Source: Pseudonocardiales bacterium (GTDB taxonomy: Bacteria > Actinomycetota > Actinomycetes > Mycobacteriales > Pseudonocardiaceae). From it: 64,000 nucleotides of DNA. The notes beneath the pieces were generated by a model. That model saw only the letters and a program-made list of their open reading frames with translations, was not told the origin of the DNA and searched no databases. A program made the position numbers and the translations under genes. Within the stretch, counting starts at the first letter, position 1. The number at the start of each line of letters is the position of its first letter. The stretch covers positions 1 to 64,000 of the forward strand of contig JAFATA010000006.1 in assembly GCA_019244165.1 (NCBI GenBank), written 5' to 3'. Shown piece by piece: positions 47,450 through 58,274 of the stretch.

Positions 47450-50400
47450 ATGTCCTCACGCCCGTCAGCCCGGACCGACGACCCTCCCGACATGTCCGAC
47501 GGCGAAGCCGAAGCCGGGCAAGCCGGAGGTGCCCTCACCTTCCCCGCGTCCTACGCCCAGGAACAGATGTGGTTTTTCTACCGGCTCCACCCCCAGAACA
47601 CTTCCTACAACGTCCCGCTGCTCCTGCGACTGACCGGTGAGCTGGACGCCGAGGCGCTCCGGGCGGCCCTCAACGACCTGATCGCCCGGCACGAAACCCT
47701 GCGGACCACCTTCGCCGAGTCCGACGGTTTTCTGCAGCAGATCGTCGCCGAGCACCTCGTGCTCCCCCTGCCCACGGTCGACTGCTCCGCGCTGCTGGCG
47801 GGTCGAGCGCCCGAGGCGCTCACCGAGCACGAACCCATCCGTGCCCGGCTGCTGGAGGAGATGCAGCGCCCGTTTAACCTGGAGAATGGGCCGCTGCTGC
47901 GAACCCGCTTGCTGCGCCTGGGCCCCACCGAGCACCGTCTGCTCGTCTGTGTGCACCACATCGCCATCGACGGCTGGTCGACAGACGTGTTCCTGCGCGA
48001 ACTCGCCGAGGCCTACCGGGCCCGCCTCGGCGGTGCGGCACCGACCTGGACCCCGCTGGAAATCCAGTACGGTGACTACGCTGAGTGGCAGCGTGAACAG
48101 CTCGACGGACAGCCGCTCGCCGAGGGTCTGGCCTACTGGCGGCAACGGTTGGCCGGTGAGCTGCCCGCCCTGCGGCTGCCGACCGACCGCCCGCCGCCGC
48201 AGACGCGCACGTTCGCTGGCGACCGGCTGGACTTCACCCTGTCTGCGGAACTCACCGCCGGAATCAAAAGGCTCTGCCGAGACCAAGGCGCCACCCTGTA
48301 CATGGTGCTGCTCACCGGCTTCGCCGCCCTGCTGCGCCGCTACAGCGGGCAGGACGACATCCTAGTCGGCTCACCGTCGGCCAACCGGGACAACCCGCAG
48401 ATCGAGCCGCTGATCGGGACGTTCGCCAACATCCTGCCGCTGCGCCTGGATACCTCCGGCAACCCGAGCTTCGCTGACCTACTGCACCGGGTCCGGGACG
48501 TGAGCCTGGGCGCCTTGGCCCACCAGCACATCCGACTGGAGAAGATCGTCCAGGAGGTGGCGCCGCAGCGGGATCCGGGGGGCAACCCGCTGTTCCGCGT
48601 CATCTTCGCGCTGCAGAACTTCGAGCGTCCCGAGATCGAGCTGCCGGGATTGACGGTCAGCATGGAGAGTTTGCCCGAGGGGACCAGTCACTTAGATCTC
48701 GAACTGTGCCTGTGGGAGCAGCGGGACGTACTGCGCGGTGCACTGATCTTCGCCACCGATCTGTTCGAGCGGCGCACCGCCAAGCGGATGACCGGCCAGT
48801 TGCGGCGGGTGTTCGAGGCCGTCATGGTGGACCCGCATCGCAGACTGGCGGATCTGCCACTGGTAAGCGAGCAGGACCAGGCCCACCTGACTGGTGGCCT
48901 CACCGAGGAGCTGCTCGCCTACGACTGGGAGGGCACGGTCACGGCCCGCTTCGCACGACAGGTGGCAGCCCAGCCGGAGGCAGCCGCGGTGTGCGTCGCG
49001 GGGAGCACGGCCTCCTATCGCGAGATCGACACGTGGTCGAGTCGGCTGGCCGGTGACCTCATCGGAGGGGGTGTGTCGCCGGGCAACCGGGTGGCGCTGT
49101 GCTGTGGCCGCGGGTTGGACGCGGTGATCGGGCTGCTGGGGGTGCTCAAGGCCGGGGCGGTCTGCCTGCCGCTCGATCCGGCGGATCCGCCCGCTCGGTT
49201 GCTCAGGATGGTGGCGGACGCGGAGGCACTGGTCGTGCTCACTGCAGGACCCAGCGCCGCTTTCACCGCGGGCGCGCAGGACGGCGAGGGGCCAAGGGTC
49301 ATCGATCTCAGCAACCCCCGGTACCGAGGCCACCCGGCCGAGGGTGCCCCTCCTGCTCCGCAGAGACGGATAGGGGGCAGCGACCCGGCGCTGCTGCTGG
49401 GTGCCGAGCCCCGCTCGGTGACCGTCGAGCATGCCGAGCTGCTCCATCAACTCGACCTGTTGGCCCAGGCGGTGGGCGGGCTCACCGACACCGACACCAT
49501 CCGGTGCTGGGCGCCGGTGGGCACCCAGCGGTCGGTGTGGGAGATGCTGCTGCCGCTGTGTCACGGGGCGCGGATGGCCGTCGCTCAGGACGACGCCGGG
49601 GCGCTATCGGAGGATGGGGCGACGGTCGTGCTCGCGGTGGACCGTGACCTCGCCTGGCTCGCCAGCGGGCACGGTCTCGCGGCAGTGCGCGCGGTGGTGT
49701 GCACCGACCGCGGTCTGGGCCCCGAACGCGTGGCCCGGTTCGGCCAGGCCCTGGACGGGCGGTTGTGGTGGGCGTACTGCACGGCTGCGGCCGGGCCGGT
49801 TGCGCTCACCCCGCCGTTGACGGCCCCGGCCGAGGTGCCCGCCCTGCGTCCGCTGCGCCCCGTGCAGGTCCTCGACGAGTACGGCGCTGTAGCGCCGATC
49901 GGCGGGTACGGGATCGTGCACATCCGCCTCCCAGAGGTGGCTACTGCGGCGCACGCCGGGGGGAAGCTGGTGCGGACCGGAGACCTCGGCCGGATCACCG
50001 CAGACGGCGCGCTGGAGCCGTCCGGGCCCGAGCCTGGCCGGGCGCATGTAGCGGATCACACCGTCGAGCTTGCCGCAGTGGCCGACCGGCTCATGGACCA
50101 TGAGTCGGTCCGGGACTGTGCCGTGCGGGTCAGGCACACCGCGACGGGTGTTGCGGAACTGGTGGCCTACGTCGTGCCGACCCGGGAGGTCACCGAGGAG
50201 CAGATCCTCCGAGCCGCCCGTCCGGCGCTGCCCGCCGCCCTGGCACTCACCGCCGTCGTCCTCGTGTCGGATTTGCCCAGGACGGCGGGTGGAGGGCTCG
50301 ACGAGGTGGCACTGGCCCGCTTCCCGGTCCTGGACGAGGAGGTGGTAACCCGCTGGCAGCGGCGGTGGAACGCCTCGGCGGGCAGCGGCCGGGCTGCGGT

Positions 50401-53400
50401 CGTGCTCACCGCGAATCAGGCTTCTGAGGGTCCCGCTGAGCCCGTACGGCTGTCCGGACCGCTCGGGGGTAGGGGTTCACCGGCCCCGAGCGGTCCGGCC
50501 GCGCGGGGCGCGAGCGGGCAGGCCCCGCCGTCGGTCAGCGTCGGTCCCCCCTTGCGCCGGCTTGCGGTCAGCACGTTGGACGCTGCGCTACGCCGGGCGG
50601 CTTCAGTGGGCGACTCAAGAGAGTCGTGCTACCTCGGGCCCGATGGAGCGCTGGACCGGCAGTCCTATGCCGAGCTGCTGGAAGAGGCGTCGCGGCTGCT
50701 CGGTGGGTTGCGTGGGCTGGGTCTGGTAGCGGGTGACACGGTGCTGTTCCAATTGGCCGGCAACCGGGATTTCGTGGTGGGTTTCTGGGCCTGTGTCCTG
50801 GGGGGTTATGTCGCTGTTCCGCTGGCGGTGCCGCCGGTGGAACAGCCCGACGGTCCGGCGGCGGCGAAGGTACAGCACGCCTGGGAGTCGTTTGGCCGGC
50901 CGCTGGTGCTTACCGACCAGGACAGGGCACAGAGCCTGTCCGCGACGCGGGTCGCGGCGATCGAGGAGTTGTCTGCCGGTCCCGCCGACCACAACTGGCA
51001 TCCCACCTGCGCCGAGGACCTGGTGCTGCTGATGATCACCTCGGGCAGCACCGGGATCCCCAAGGCCGTGCGCCTGTGCCACGACAACCTGCTCACCTAC
51101 GCACTGGCGGCCCGCCAGCACCACGACCTGACGCCGGCTGACGTCTCGTTCAACTGGATGCCGATGGACCACGTGGGCGGCCTGGTCATGTTCCATGTGC
51201 GAGACGTCGTCCTAGGGTGTCGCCAGATCCACGCCCCGACCCAGTGGGTGCTGGAAGATCCGCTGCGCTGGCTCTCCGCGATGCACACCCACCGGGTCAC
51301 CACGACGTGGGCGCCCAATTTCGCGTTCGGGCTAGTCAACGAGCAGGCCGCGCGGATCGCCGCGCAATGCTGGGACCTGTCCGCGTTGCGGGTGGTGCTC
51401 AACGGTGGCGAGGCCGTAGTGGGCCGGGTCGCCCGGCGGTTCGTTGAGCTGTTGGAACCGCACGGGCTGCCGGCCGGTGCGATGCGCCCGACCTGGGGGA
51501 TGTCGGAGACCTCCTCCGGGCAGACCGCGGCGGTGCTGCCCGAGGAGAGCGATGGGCAGGGCGAGGCGGCGGTCGAAGTGGGCCGACCCTACCCCGGGAT
51601 GGCGATCCGGATCACCGACGACGACGGAACCGTCGTGCCGGAAGGGACCGTCGGTCACCTCCAGGTGCGGGGGCGGGCCGTCACCTCGGGCTACCACAAC
51701 GATCCCGAGCGCACCCGTGAGGCGTTCACCGAGGACGGCTGGTTCCGGACCGGTGACCTCGGACTGCTGCGCGGCGGCGCGCTGACCATCACCGGCCGCG
51801 CCAAGGACATCATCATCATCGGCGGTGTCAACCACCCCAGCCACGAACTGGAGGCGGTCGTTGAGGAGCTGGAGGAGGTTCAGCGGTCCTTCACCGCAGC
51901 GTGCGCCGTGCGCACCGCAGGTCGGGCGACCGATGAGCTGGCCTTGTTCTTCGTCCTCACGCCAGGTGCCGACCCAGCGGCGGCGGCGGCGCGGATCCGC
52001 GCCACGCTGGTGCGGGAGGCGGGGGTCAATCCCTCCTATCTGATCGCCGTGGACCGGGAACAGATCCCGAAGACGGAGATCGGCAAGATCCAGCGCTCGA
52101 CGCTGGTGAAGCAGTTCCAGGACGGCGTCTTCGACACCGAGATCGCCCGGATGGAGACCCTACTGGGCCGGGAGAACACCCTGCCGAACTGGTTTTTCCG
52201 TCCCGTCTGGCAGCCCGCCGAGCTCCTGCACCGCCCCGTGCCGCCCCACGGGCACACCCTGCTGCTCGCCGACCGCCACGGCCTAGCCGAGCGGCTCGCC
52301 CAGGCGCTGCGAGCCCAAGGGCTCACCTGCACGCTGGTGTCCTACGGAACCACGTTCATCCACCACGCCGCCGACCGCTTTGCGCTGCCCTGGGACACCC
52401 CGGCCTCCTACGACAGGCTCCTCGAGGCGATCCCGACGGTCGAGCGAGTTGTTCACCTCGCCTACTGCGCTCCCCACGCCGGTGAACCCGGCCCCAAGGA
52501 GATGGCACTGGCCCAGCGCGACGGCGTGGAATGCCTGGCACACCTGATGGCCGCGCTGGGTGGCCGCGCCGCTCATCGATCGGCGGACCGGTCCGTGCGG
52601 CTGTACGTGGTGTCCAGCGGTAGCCAGCAGGTTCGGCCGGAGGAGTCCCTGGCCGTGGAACGGACACCGGTGGTCGGCCTGGTGAAGAGCCTGGACCAGG
52701 AACTTCCCTGGCTGCGCGCTCGGCACATCGATGTGCCCCCCGGCGCCGGGACCCAGACCATGAAGCAGCTCCTGGCCGAGATCGACACCCCCTCCGGTGA
52801 GGTGGAGGTGGCTCTACGCGAGGGACGCCGGTGGGCGCGGCGCCTGGCCCGACTGCCCGGTGGTGCGCTGCCCGAAACCACGCCGGTGTTCCGGGAAGGC
52901 GGGCTGTACGTTGTCAGCGGCGGCCTCGGCGGGGTCGCCGTGGAGGTGGCCCGTCACCTGCTGGCGGCCCACCACGTCCGGCTGCTGCTGCTGGGCCGTA
53001 CGAAACTGCCCGACCCTTCGGCTTGGGACCGGCTCATCGCCGAAGGCGGCGAACTCGGGGACAAACTGTCCGCCTACCGTGAATTACGCGCCCTCGGGGA
53101 GGCCACCTACGCGGCCGTGGACATCACCGACACCGAGGCCCTGCGCCAGGCAGTGGCCACCGCCGAGCAGACGTGGTCGGCAGAGCTGTCCGGGGTGCTG
53201 CACCTGGCCGGGCGCTACGATCAACGTCCACTCACCGAACAGGCCGCGCAGCAGCGGGCCGCGGTCCTGGCCCCCAAGGTGGCCGGCGGCTGGGCGCTGC
53301 ACCAGCTCGTCAAGCACCGGCCGGGGACGCTGTTCCTCTCCTTCTCCTCCGTGCTTGGCTTCCTCGGCGGGTTGGAGGTCGGCGCGTACTCTGCCGCGAA

Positions 53401-54946
53401 CGCCTTCCTCGACGCGCTCGCCGCCTACCAGCGCCGCGAGGGCGCGGTAGATGGACGCAGCCTGGCCTGGAGCATGTGGGACGAGCGGGGCATGAGCCGG
53501 GGGTACGGGATGCGCGAGCTGACCGCTGCCCGCGGCTACGGCATCCTCAGCGCCCGGGAAGCCCTGCGCTCCCTGGACGCGGCGCTGCGCCACGATACCT
53601 CGCACGTGCTCATCGGGCTGGACACCGACACCGCCTGGGTGCGTGCCCACGTCCACGCACCGGCCCGTCCGCTGCGTGCCCTGGTGTGCTATGTCGAGAC
53701 CACGCAGCTCGACACGGTGAGTACCCGGCAGGAGGGCTCGCTGCCGGATCGCTACGACACGCCCACCTGGTGCGAGCTGGTCTGTGTCGAGGAACTACCC
53801 CGCACCGCGGACGGCGAGGTCGACCGAGAGCGGCTGGCCCGCACGGGAGCGGCCGCCGATCACGGCCCGGCTGGGGGCCCAGATGGAGGCACAGAGCCGG
53901 CCACCGACCTGGAGCGGGCGATCGCCGGGATCTGGTGCGAGACGCTGGAACGCGACCGGATCGGCGTCCGGGAGAACTTCTTCGGACTCGGCGGGCACTC
54001 CATCCTCGCCACCCGACTGCTCGGCCGGCTGCGGGATGCGCTCGGCGTCGAGCTGACCTTGGCCGCGCTGTTCGAGGACCCGACCATCGCGGGGCTGGCC
54101 ACCCGGATCGAACAGGCGGGCGAGAAATCGGCGGGGAGCATGCTGGAGGTGTTGCTGCCGCTACGGCCGCACGGCTCGCGGGCACCGCTGTTCTGCGTCC
54201 ACCCCGCGGCGGGAGTGAGCTGGCCGTATGCCGCTCTGCTCGGCGGCCTCACCGTGGACCGGCCGCTCCACGGCATCCAGGCCCGGGGCCTGCGAACCGG
54301 GGAGAAGCTGGCCACCTCGGTGGAGGAGATGGCCGCCGACTACCTCCGGCAGATCCGCACGGTGCGGCCCCACGGCCCGTACCACCTGCTCGGCTGGTCG
54401 TTCGGCGGACTGGTCGCGCACGCGATGGCGACACAACTGCGCGCCGAGGGCGAGCGGGTGGGGCTGCTGGCGCTGCTCGACGTCTGGCCAGTGGGCGCGG
54501 CGAGCGAACCCCATCCGCTCCCCCCCGAAGAAGACTTGGACCGCGCGCTGTTGGAGATCCTGCTCACCTCCGCGGGGATCGAGCGGATACCGTCGGCGCA
54601 GACACCTCTCACAGCCGGTGCGCTGCAACTGCTCCAGCGCGAGGGCAGCCCCCTGCGGGGACTGGACGACCGGGCGATCTCGGCGCTACGAAGGGTCATG
54701 GCCAACGACATCGCGCTGGGCTACACCTATCTCCCCGGGCGATTCGATGGGGACCTGGTACTCTTCATTGCGGGCGGAGCGGAATCCGCCGAGGAATCCG
54801 CAGCCCAGGACAGCTGGTACCCGTTTGTCGGCGGGCAGATCACAAACCACGTCATCGCCTGCACGCACCACAACATGCTGAAGCCCGAGCCAGCCGCGGA
54901 CATCGCGCGCATCATCGAAACGGAACTGAAAGGCACAGAACAGTGA
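47450..54946 (+). CDS. Hybrid megasynthase: C-A*-AMP ligase-KR-T-TE
   Basis: 2498 residues. The C domain is intact (HHIAIDG, H169-H170...D174). Residues about 485-960 are an adenylation fold without the A3 TSGSTG loop ([14 protein letters not shown] instead), without YGPTE ([11 protein letters not shown]) and without the A8 GYRIE and A10 lysine motifs, so probably inactive. A Gly/Pro/Ala linker leads to a FAAL/CoA-ligase-like domain ([16 protein letters not shown] near 1197, [25 protein letters not shown]). A ketoreductase ([15 protein letters not shown] near 1818; FSSVLGF; YSAANAF), T (S2184) and TE (S2317 in GWSFGG) follow. It likely releases the product. CGGAG precedes ATG 47450. Activation and in-cis reduction of a keto acid, as in depsipeptide A-KR-T modules, is one reading. 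Confidence 0.93.
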   Translation: MSSRPSARTDDPPDMSDGEAEAGQAGGALTFPASYAQEQMWFFYRLHPQNTSYNVPLLLRLTGELDAEALRAALNDLIARHETLRTTFAESDGFLQQIVAEHLVLPLPTVDCSALLAGRAPEALTEHEPIRARLLEEMQRPFNLENGPLLRTRLLRLGPTEHRLLVCVHHIAIDGWSTDVFLRELAEAYRARLGGAAPTWTPLEIQYGDYAEWQREQLDGQPLAEGLAYWRQRLAGELPALRLPTDRPPPQTRTFAGDRLDFTLSAELTAGIKRLCRDQGATLYMVLLTGFAALLRRYSGQDDILVGSPSANRDNPQIEPLIGTFANILPLRLDTSGNPSFADLLHRVRDVSLGALAHQHIRLEKIVQEVAPQRDPGGNPLFRVIFALQNFERPEIELPGLTVSMESLPEGTSHLDLELCLWEQRDVLRGALIFATDLFERRTAKRMTGQLRRVFEAVMVDPHRRLADLPLVSEQDQAHLTGGLTEELLAYDWEGTVTARFARQVAAQPEAAAVCVAGSTASYREIDTWSSRLAGDLIGGGVSPGNRVALCCGRGLDAVIGLLGVLKAGAVCLPLDPADPPARLLRMVADAEALVVLTAGPSAAFTAGAQDGEGPRVIDLSNPRYRGHPAEGAPPAPQRRIGGSDPALLLGAEPRSVTVEHAELLHQLDLLAQAVGGLTDTDTIRCWAPVGTQRSVWEMLLPLCHGARMAVAQDDAGALSEDGATVVLAVDRDLAWLASGHGLAAVRAVVCTDRGLGPERVARFGQALDGRLWWAYCTAAAGPVALTPPLTAPAEVPALRPLRPVQVLDEYGAVAPIGGYGIVHIRLPEVATAAHAGGKLVRTGDLGRITADGALEPSGPEPGRAHVADHTVELAAVADRLMDHESVRDCAVRVRHTATGVAELVAYVVPTREVTEEQILRAARPALPAALALTAVVLVSDLPRTAGGGLDEVALARFPVLDEEVVTRWQRRWNASAGSGRAAVVLTANQASEGPAEPVRLSGPLGGRGSPAPSGPAARGASGQAPPSVSVGPPLRRLAVSTLDAALRRAASVGDSRESCYLGPDGALDRQSYAELLEEASRLLGGLRGLGLVAGDTVLFQLAGNRDFVVGFWACVLGGYVAVPLAVPPVEQPDGPAAAKVQHAWESFGRPLVLTDQDRAQSLSATRVAAIEELSAGPADHNWHPTCAEDLVLLMITSGSTGIPKAVRLCHDNLLTYALAARQHHDLTPADVSFNWMPMDHVGGLVMFHVRDVVLGCRQIHAPTQWVLEDPLRWLSAMHTHRVTTTWAPNFAFGLVNEQAARIAAQCWDLSALRVVLNGGEAVVGRVARRFVELLEPHGLPAGAMRPTWGMSETSSGQTAAVLPEESDGQGEAAVEVGRPYPGMAIRITDDDGTVVPEGTVGHLQVRGRAVTSGYHNDPERTREAFTEDGWFRTGDLGLLRGGALTITGRAKDIIIIGGVNHPSHELEAVVEELEEVQRSFTAACAVRTAGRATDELALFFVLTPGADPAAAAARIRATLVREAGVNPSYLIAVDREQIPKTEIGKIQRSTLVKQFQDGVFDTEIARMETLLGRENTLPNWFFRPVWQPAELLHRPVPPHGHTLLLADRHGLAERLAQALRAQGLTCTLVSYGTTFIHHAADRFALPWDTPASYDRLLEAIPTVERVVHLAYCAPHAGEPGPKEMALAQRDGVECLAHLMAALGGRAAHRSADRSVRLYVVSSGSQQVRPEESLAVERTPVVGLVKSLDQELPWLRARHIDVPPGAGTQTMKQLLAEIDTPSGEVEVALREGRRWARRLARLPGGALPETTPVFREGGLYVVSGGLGGVAVEVARHLLAAHHVRLLLLGRTKLPDPSAWDRLIAEGGELGDKLSAYRELRALGEATYAAVDITDTEALRQAVATAEQTWSAELSGVLHLAGRYDQRPLTEQAAQQRAAVLAPKVAGGWALHQLVKHRPGTLFLSFSSVLGFLGGLEVGAYSAANAFLDALAAYQRREGAVDGRSLAWSMWDERGMSRGYGMRELTAARGYGILSAREALRSLDAALRHDTSHVLIGLDTDTAWVRAHVHAPARPLRALVCYVETTQLDTVSTRQEGSLPDRYDTPTWCELVCVEELPRTADGEVDRERLARTGAAADHGPAGGPDGGTEPATDLERAIAGIWCETLERDRIGVRENFFGLGGHSILATRLLGRLRDALGVELTLAALFEDPTIAGLATRIEQAGEKSAGSMLEVLLPLRPHGSRAPLFCVHPAAGVSWPYAALLGGLTVDRPLHGIQARGLRTGEKLATSVEEMAADYLRQIRTVRPHGPYHLLGWSFGGLVAHAMATQLRAEGERVGLLALLDVWPVGAASEPHPLPPEEDLDRALLEILLTSAGIERIPSAQTPLTAGALQLLQREGSPLRGLDDRAISALRRVMANDIALGYTYLPGRFDGDLVLFIAGGAESAEESAAQDSWYPFVGGQITNHVIACTHHNMLKPEPAADIARIIETELKGTEQ

Positions 54947-55158
54947 CCAACCCGTTCGAAGACGACGATGGCGCCTACCTTGCGCTGATTAACGACGAGG
55001 GCCAGTACTCCCTGTGGCCAGCGTTCATCGAGGTGCCACCGGGGTGGAGAATCGCTCACCCCCACGACACCTGCCAGGCCTGTCTGGACTACATCAATCA
55101 ACACTGGACCGACATGCGGCCTCAAAGCCTTATCGACGCCATGGACGCTCCGGGTTAG
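54943..55158 (+). CDS. MbtH-like protein
   Basis: A 71-residue MbtH-family adenylation chaperone: [32 protein letters not shown] and [18 protein letters not shown] include the conserved tryptophans and NPF/SLWP/DMRP signatures. These proteins bind A domains and are needed for their solubility and activity. GTG 54943 overlaps the megasynthase stop (GTGA), tying its synthesis to the assembly line. It is the only MbtH in the window and probably serves both NRPS lines. Confidence 0.96.
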   Translation: MTNPFEDDDGAYLALINDEGQYSLWPAFIEVPPGWRIAHPHDTCQACLDYINQHWTDMRPQSLIDAMDAPG

Positions 55159-55166
55159 GGGGTGTC

Positions 55167-55934
55167 ATGTCCCACGCAACCCAACAGCCCGGCAATTTGG
55201 CCGGCAAGGGCGCAGTGGTCACCGGTGGGTCCAGAGGGATCGGTCGCGCGATTGTGCAGCGGTTGGCAGCCGACGGGGCCACGGTGGTGTTCAACTTCGC
55301 GCGGAGCACTAATCAGGCAGCGGAGGTTGAGAAGGTGGTACGGGAGGCGGGAGGCCGCGCCCACGCTGTTCAGATCGACCTCGCCACGCCCGGGGCAGTA
55401 GACGAGCTGATGACCTGTGCCGACCAACACCTCGACGGCTTCGACATCCTGGTCAACAATGCCACCTTGAACCATGCTCCCACTGCGATCGCCGACACCA
55501 GCGACGAGCAGTACGACGCGCTCATGGCTGTCAACGCGAAATCGACCTTCCTCACCATGCGCCATGCTGCCCGCAGCATGCGGGACAATGGGAGAATTAT
55601 CAACATTTCGTCTCTCTCGACCACCCGGCACCACGCGAAGGGCGCACTGTATGCGGCCAGCAAGGGAGCGATCGAGCAGCTCACCAAGGTTGCGGCAATA
55701 GAGCTCGGCGGCCGAGGTATCACCGTCAACGCCGTCTGTCCCGCCGCGACCGATACCGAGCTGCTCCGACAGAACACCTCCGAGACCGACCTTGAGCAAC
55801 TCGTCAAGCTGACGCCGTTGGGTCGCCTCGGCCAGCCCAGCGACATCGCGGACGTCGTGGCACTGTTAGCCGGTCACGACGGTCGCTGGATCACCAGCCA
55901 GATCATCCACGCAACGGGTGGCCTCTTCTGCTGA
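55167..55934 (+). CDS. SDR-family oxidoreductase
   Basis: A 255-residue classical SDR: VVTGGSRGIGRAIVQRL, FDILVNNATLNHAP, INISSLSTTRHHAKG with the catalytic Ser, YAASKG with Tyr/Lys, and VNAVCPAATDTELL. It resembles FabG-like and aromatic-polyketide tailoring reductases (naphthol- or second-ring-reducing type). ATG 55167 follows a GGGGGTG ribosome site 8 bp after mbtH, so it belongs to the NRPS/PKS operon. It could reduce a quinone or keto group late in the pathway. Last gene of the plus-strand operon, convergent with the next gene across 68 bp of non-coding sequence. Confidence 0.85.
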   Translation: MSHATQQPGNLAGKGAVVTGGSRGIGRAIVQRLAADGATVVFNFARSTNQAAEVEKVVREAGGRAHAVQIDLATPGAVDELMTCADQHLDGFDILVNNATLNHAPTAIADTSDEQYDALMAVNAKSTFLTMRHAARSMRDNGRIINISSLSTTRHHAKGALYAASKGAIEQLTKVAAIELGGRGITVNAVCPAATDTELLRQNTSETDLEQLVKLTPLGRLGQPSDIADVVALLAGHDGRWITSQIIHATGGLFC

Positions 55935-56002
55935 TGCGACGAAGGAGCGCCGAGCTGACCCGAATGGGGCTCTGCGGGGACCATTCGCGCTCGGCCTGGG
56001 TT

Positions 56003-56419
56003 TCAGTCGCCGAGTCTGGGCAGGCCGAGCTGGCGCAGCACACCTAAGTCGTCCCGCCAGTCGCGATGCTGGGCAATCTTGCCCTCGAGAATCCGACACA
56101 GGTGCAGTTGCTCAGCGTAGAAGGCACGGCCGGTGGCCGGAAAGCCCACCAGATCGCCCGTATGCTGGCCGCTCATGATGACGCGGGCCAGGACGAAGCC
56201 ACCACCCTCGGAGATTTCCAGTTCGGAGAACTTGATGTCCGAAAAGGCGTTATGCAACCATTTGACGTTTCCCGCGAATCCCTCAGGGCCACGGGCCGTG
56301 GATCGCTCCAAGGAGTCAGGATTGAGGTAATCATCGTGGATGTATTCCTCGGCGCCGCTCACGTCTCCGGAAGCGAAAGCGTCGAACATGCGGCGGACGG
56401 CCTTGACACCCGTGCTCAT
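56003..56419 (-). CDS. SnoaL-like polyketide cyclase-family protein
   Basis: A 138-residue protein of the SnoaL ester-cyclase group: VRRMFDAFASGDVSGAEEYIHDDYLN, RGPEGFAGNVKWLHNAFSDIKF, MSGQHTGDLVGFPATGR and HRDWRDDLGVLRQLG. SnoaL closes the last ring of nogalonic acid ester; many relatives have drifted to other roles, some hydroxylating. It is a different subfamily from the SnoaL-like gene at 27.2 kb. AAAAGGAG precedes the ATG. It is divergent from the MetE-like gene, sharing a 251-bp promoter region. Confidence 0.82.
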   Translation of the reverse strand: MSTGVKAVRRMFDAFASGDVSGAEEYIHDDYLNPDSLERSTARGPEGFAGNVKWLHNAFSDIKFSELEISEGGGFVLARVIMSGQHTGDLVGFPATGRAFYAEQLHLCRILEGKIAQHRDWRDDLGVLRQLGLPRLGD

Positions 56420-56552
56420 CGGCTTCTCCTTTTGTGACGGACAACGTGATCCTGGAGTTTACGGCTCCAGTGGAGCACGGCGGCGGTGTCGCGACAAGAG
56501 GGAATCACCCGGGTAATCTCTGTGCACCGGGTGGTCTCTGGCCAGGTGCGAC

Positions 56553-56606
56553 CGATTCTCCAGAGGTCCGCTAGCCGCCCCCTAGCCGCTGTTGTAAGCC
56601 TCCGTA
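56553..56606 (+). promoter_or_regulatory. SARP-type promoter module upstream of the MetE-like gene
   Basis: CGATTCTCCAG (56553-56563) is followed, 18 bp from its start, by CTAGCCGC (56571-56578), repeated exactly 11 bp later (56582-56589). TATCAT at 56605-56610 is a usable -10. Three C..G heptamers with 11-bp phasing (CCAGAGG, CTAGCCG, CTAGCCG) fit the tandem-heptamer sites of SARP activators. The same layout recurs at 58094-58130. The rest of 56420-56670 holds no gene. Confidence 0.6.
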
Positions 56607-56670
56607 TCATCGGGCGTCCAGCGCATGCGCTGGGCATGCCCTCTCGGACATACCCAGGCAGGAGGGACCG

Positions 56671-57825
56671 ATGGACGCGATGAGTACCCAGCGCAAGCGA
56701 ATCTTCACCACCCACACCGGAAGCCTGCCCCGTCCCGGCACGCTGACCCAGCCTGCTCAGGACGGCGACGCCGGCGCCGCACCGCTACGCTCTACCGTCG
56801 CGGAAACAGTGTCGGCCCAGATTAAGTCGGGCCTAGACGTGATCAACGACGGGGAGATGTCCAAACCCAGTTACGTCAGCTACGTCACCCAGCGGCTGGC
56901 TGGCTTTGGGGGGCCGCCGGCACCACGGCGGCGAAGGAACGTCGAGGACTTCCCGGAGTACGCCGCCCGCCAGTTCGGCGACCCCGCGCTAGCGAGGATC
57001 CTGGAACCGCCATCGTGTGACGGCCCTGTGTCCTACCTCGGCCACGAGCTGCTCGCCCGCGACATCGAGAACCTCCGCGTCGCGGTGGCTGACCACCCAG
57101 TGGTCGAGGTGTTCATGACCGCAGCCTCGCCCGGCGTGATCGAGATGTTCATGCCCAATCACTACTACCACCGCAATGAGGACTACCTTCTCGCGCTCGC
57201 GGACGCGATGAAGGAGGAGTACGACGCCATCGCCGCCGCCGGCTTCCTCGTCCAGCTCGACTGCCCGGACCTCGCAGCCGGGTGGGAGAACCAGCCGCCG
57301 GGTACGACGTTGGCGGAGTTCCGCAGGCAGGTCGCCACCCGGCTCGAGCTGATCGACTACGCCACCCGGGACATCCCGCCTGAGCGCCTGCGCATGCACC
57401 TGTGTTGGGGAAACTACGAAGGGCCGCACCACCATGACCTGCCGCTGGCCAACATCATCGATCTCGTGCTGCGCGCGCGGCCGGCCGCCCTCTGCCTCGA
57501 AGCCGCGAATCCGCGCCACGAGCACGAGTGGGCGGTGTTCAAGGATGTCCCCCTGCCGGAGGGCAAGGTCCTGATCCCCGGGGTGCTGGACACCACGACG
57601 AACTACATCGAGCATCCCGAGCTAGTGGCCCAGCGGATCACCCGGTTCGCCGAAGTGGTCGGCCGCCAACGGGTGATCGCCGGCAGTGACTGCGGCTTCG
57701 CCACCTTCGCGGCGCGGCCGCTGATCGACCCACGGATAGCGTGGGCCAAGCTGGCTACGCTGGCCGAGGGAGCACGGCTGGCGAGCGAAATGCTGTGGCC
57801 AAGTGCGAAAATCGAGTTTCCTTGA
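56671..57825 (+). CDS. MetE-family (cobalamin-independent methionine synthase-like) protein
   Basis: A 384-residue TIM-barrel protein of the MetE C-terminal-domain/epoxyalkane:CoM-transferase-like family: TTHTGSLPRP, VINDGEMSKPSYVSYVTQRL, LVQLDCPDL, RMHLCWGNYEG (His and Cys zinc ligands), LEAANPRHEHE and GSDCGFATF (last Cys ligand). It lacks the N-terminal half of true MetE and so is unlikely to be the housekeeping enzyme. Roles could be thiol alkyl transfer, methyl recycling or retro-aldol chemistry on the product. GGAGGG precedes the ATG. Probably SARP-driven from its own promoter. Confidence 0.82.
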   Translation: MDAMSTQRKRIFTTHTGSLPRPGTLTQPAQDGDAGAAPLRSTVAETVSAQIKSGLDVINDGEMSKPSYVSYVTQRLAGFGGPPAPRRRRNVEDFPEYAARQFGDPALARILEPPSCDGPVSYLGHELLARDIENLRVAVADHPVVEVFMTAASPGVIEMFMPNHYYHRNEDYLLALADAMKEEYDAIAAAGFLVQLDCPDLAAGWENQPPGTTLAEFRRQVATRLELIDYATRDIPPERLRMHLCWGNYEGPHHHDLPLANIIDLVLRARPAALCLEAANPRHEHEWAVFKDVPLPEGKVLIPGVLDTTTNYIEHPELVAQRITRFAEVVGRQRVIAGSDCGFATFAARPLIDPRIAWAKLATLAEGARLASEMLWPSAKIEFP

Positions 57826-58274
57826 TGAGCTCACTTTCCTGCGGGGATGACCTACTGAGAGTCACTATTTGTACGTGACATACAACATCGCCGACGAGGA
57901 TCGTGGCGTTGACGGGACGGCGGGGAGTCGCCTCCCGGCGATACTGCTCGGCGCTGAGCCGGTGGCGATGGGGTCTGGAAGTGCGAGGATATCCGTTGAC
58001 ATGCGTTGACACGGAGCAGAATCGCTGCACGTGGTTGTAGAAAGTGAAACTTTTCATCACTGTAAAAATTCAGCTCTTGACAACACTATCGGACGATTCT
58101 CCAGGGGTGCTCTAGCCGCCCTCAAGTCGCCGCTGGGATCGTATGTACCGTTGGGGTGTATCGCATCGGGGTTTATCACGCCAGAGTGTAACCTCAGGCG
58201 TGAATATCGTTACCGTTGGGCGCCGTGCGCAGGGGCAGGGCATGTCCTCTCGGACATGCGGCAGGGAGGGACCG
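57826..58274 (+). promoter_or_regulatory. 449-bp gene-free region with SARP-type promoter of the methyltransferase gene
   Basis: No convincing gene; a 44-codon frame (57875-58009) resembles nothing I know. It is AT-richer than its surroundings. Two TTGACA hexamers stand 10 bp apart (57996 and 58006), with another at 58077-58082 and a small inverted repeat TGAAACTTTTCA near 58045. The promoter module is CGATTCTCCAG at 58094-58104, CTAGCCGC at 58112 and CAAGTCGC at 58123, with the same 18-bp and 11-bp spacings as at 56553-56589. The segment just before the start (CTCTCGGACAT...AGGGAGGGACCGATGGA) also copies that of the MetE-like gene. Confidence 0.6.

Noticed and set aside
53173-55158. A 661-codon frame overlapping the end of the C-A*-AL-KR-T-TE gene
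   Set aside because: Only its last 71 codons are real (the MbtH-like gene); the rest is an Arg/Gly/Pro-rich frame-shifted shadow of the megasynthase.
57875-58009. 44-codon frame starting GTG in the gap before the methyltransferase gene
   Set aside because: No ribosome site, no recognisable family and no conservation evidence; treated as part of the regulatory gap.
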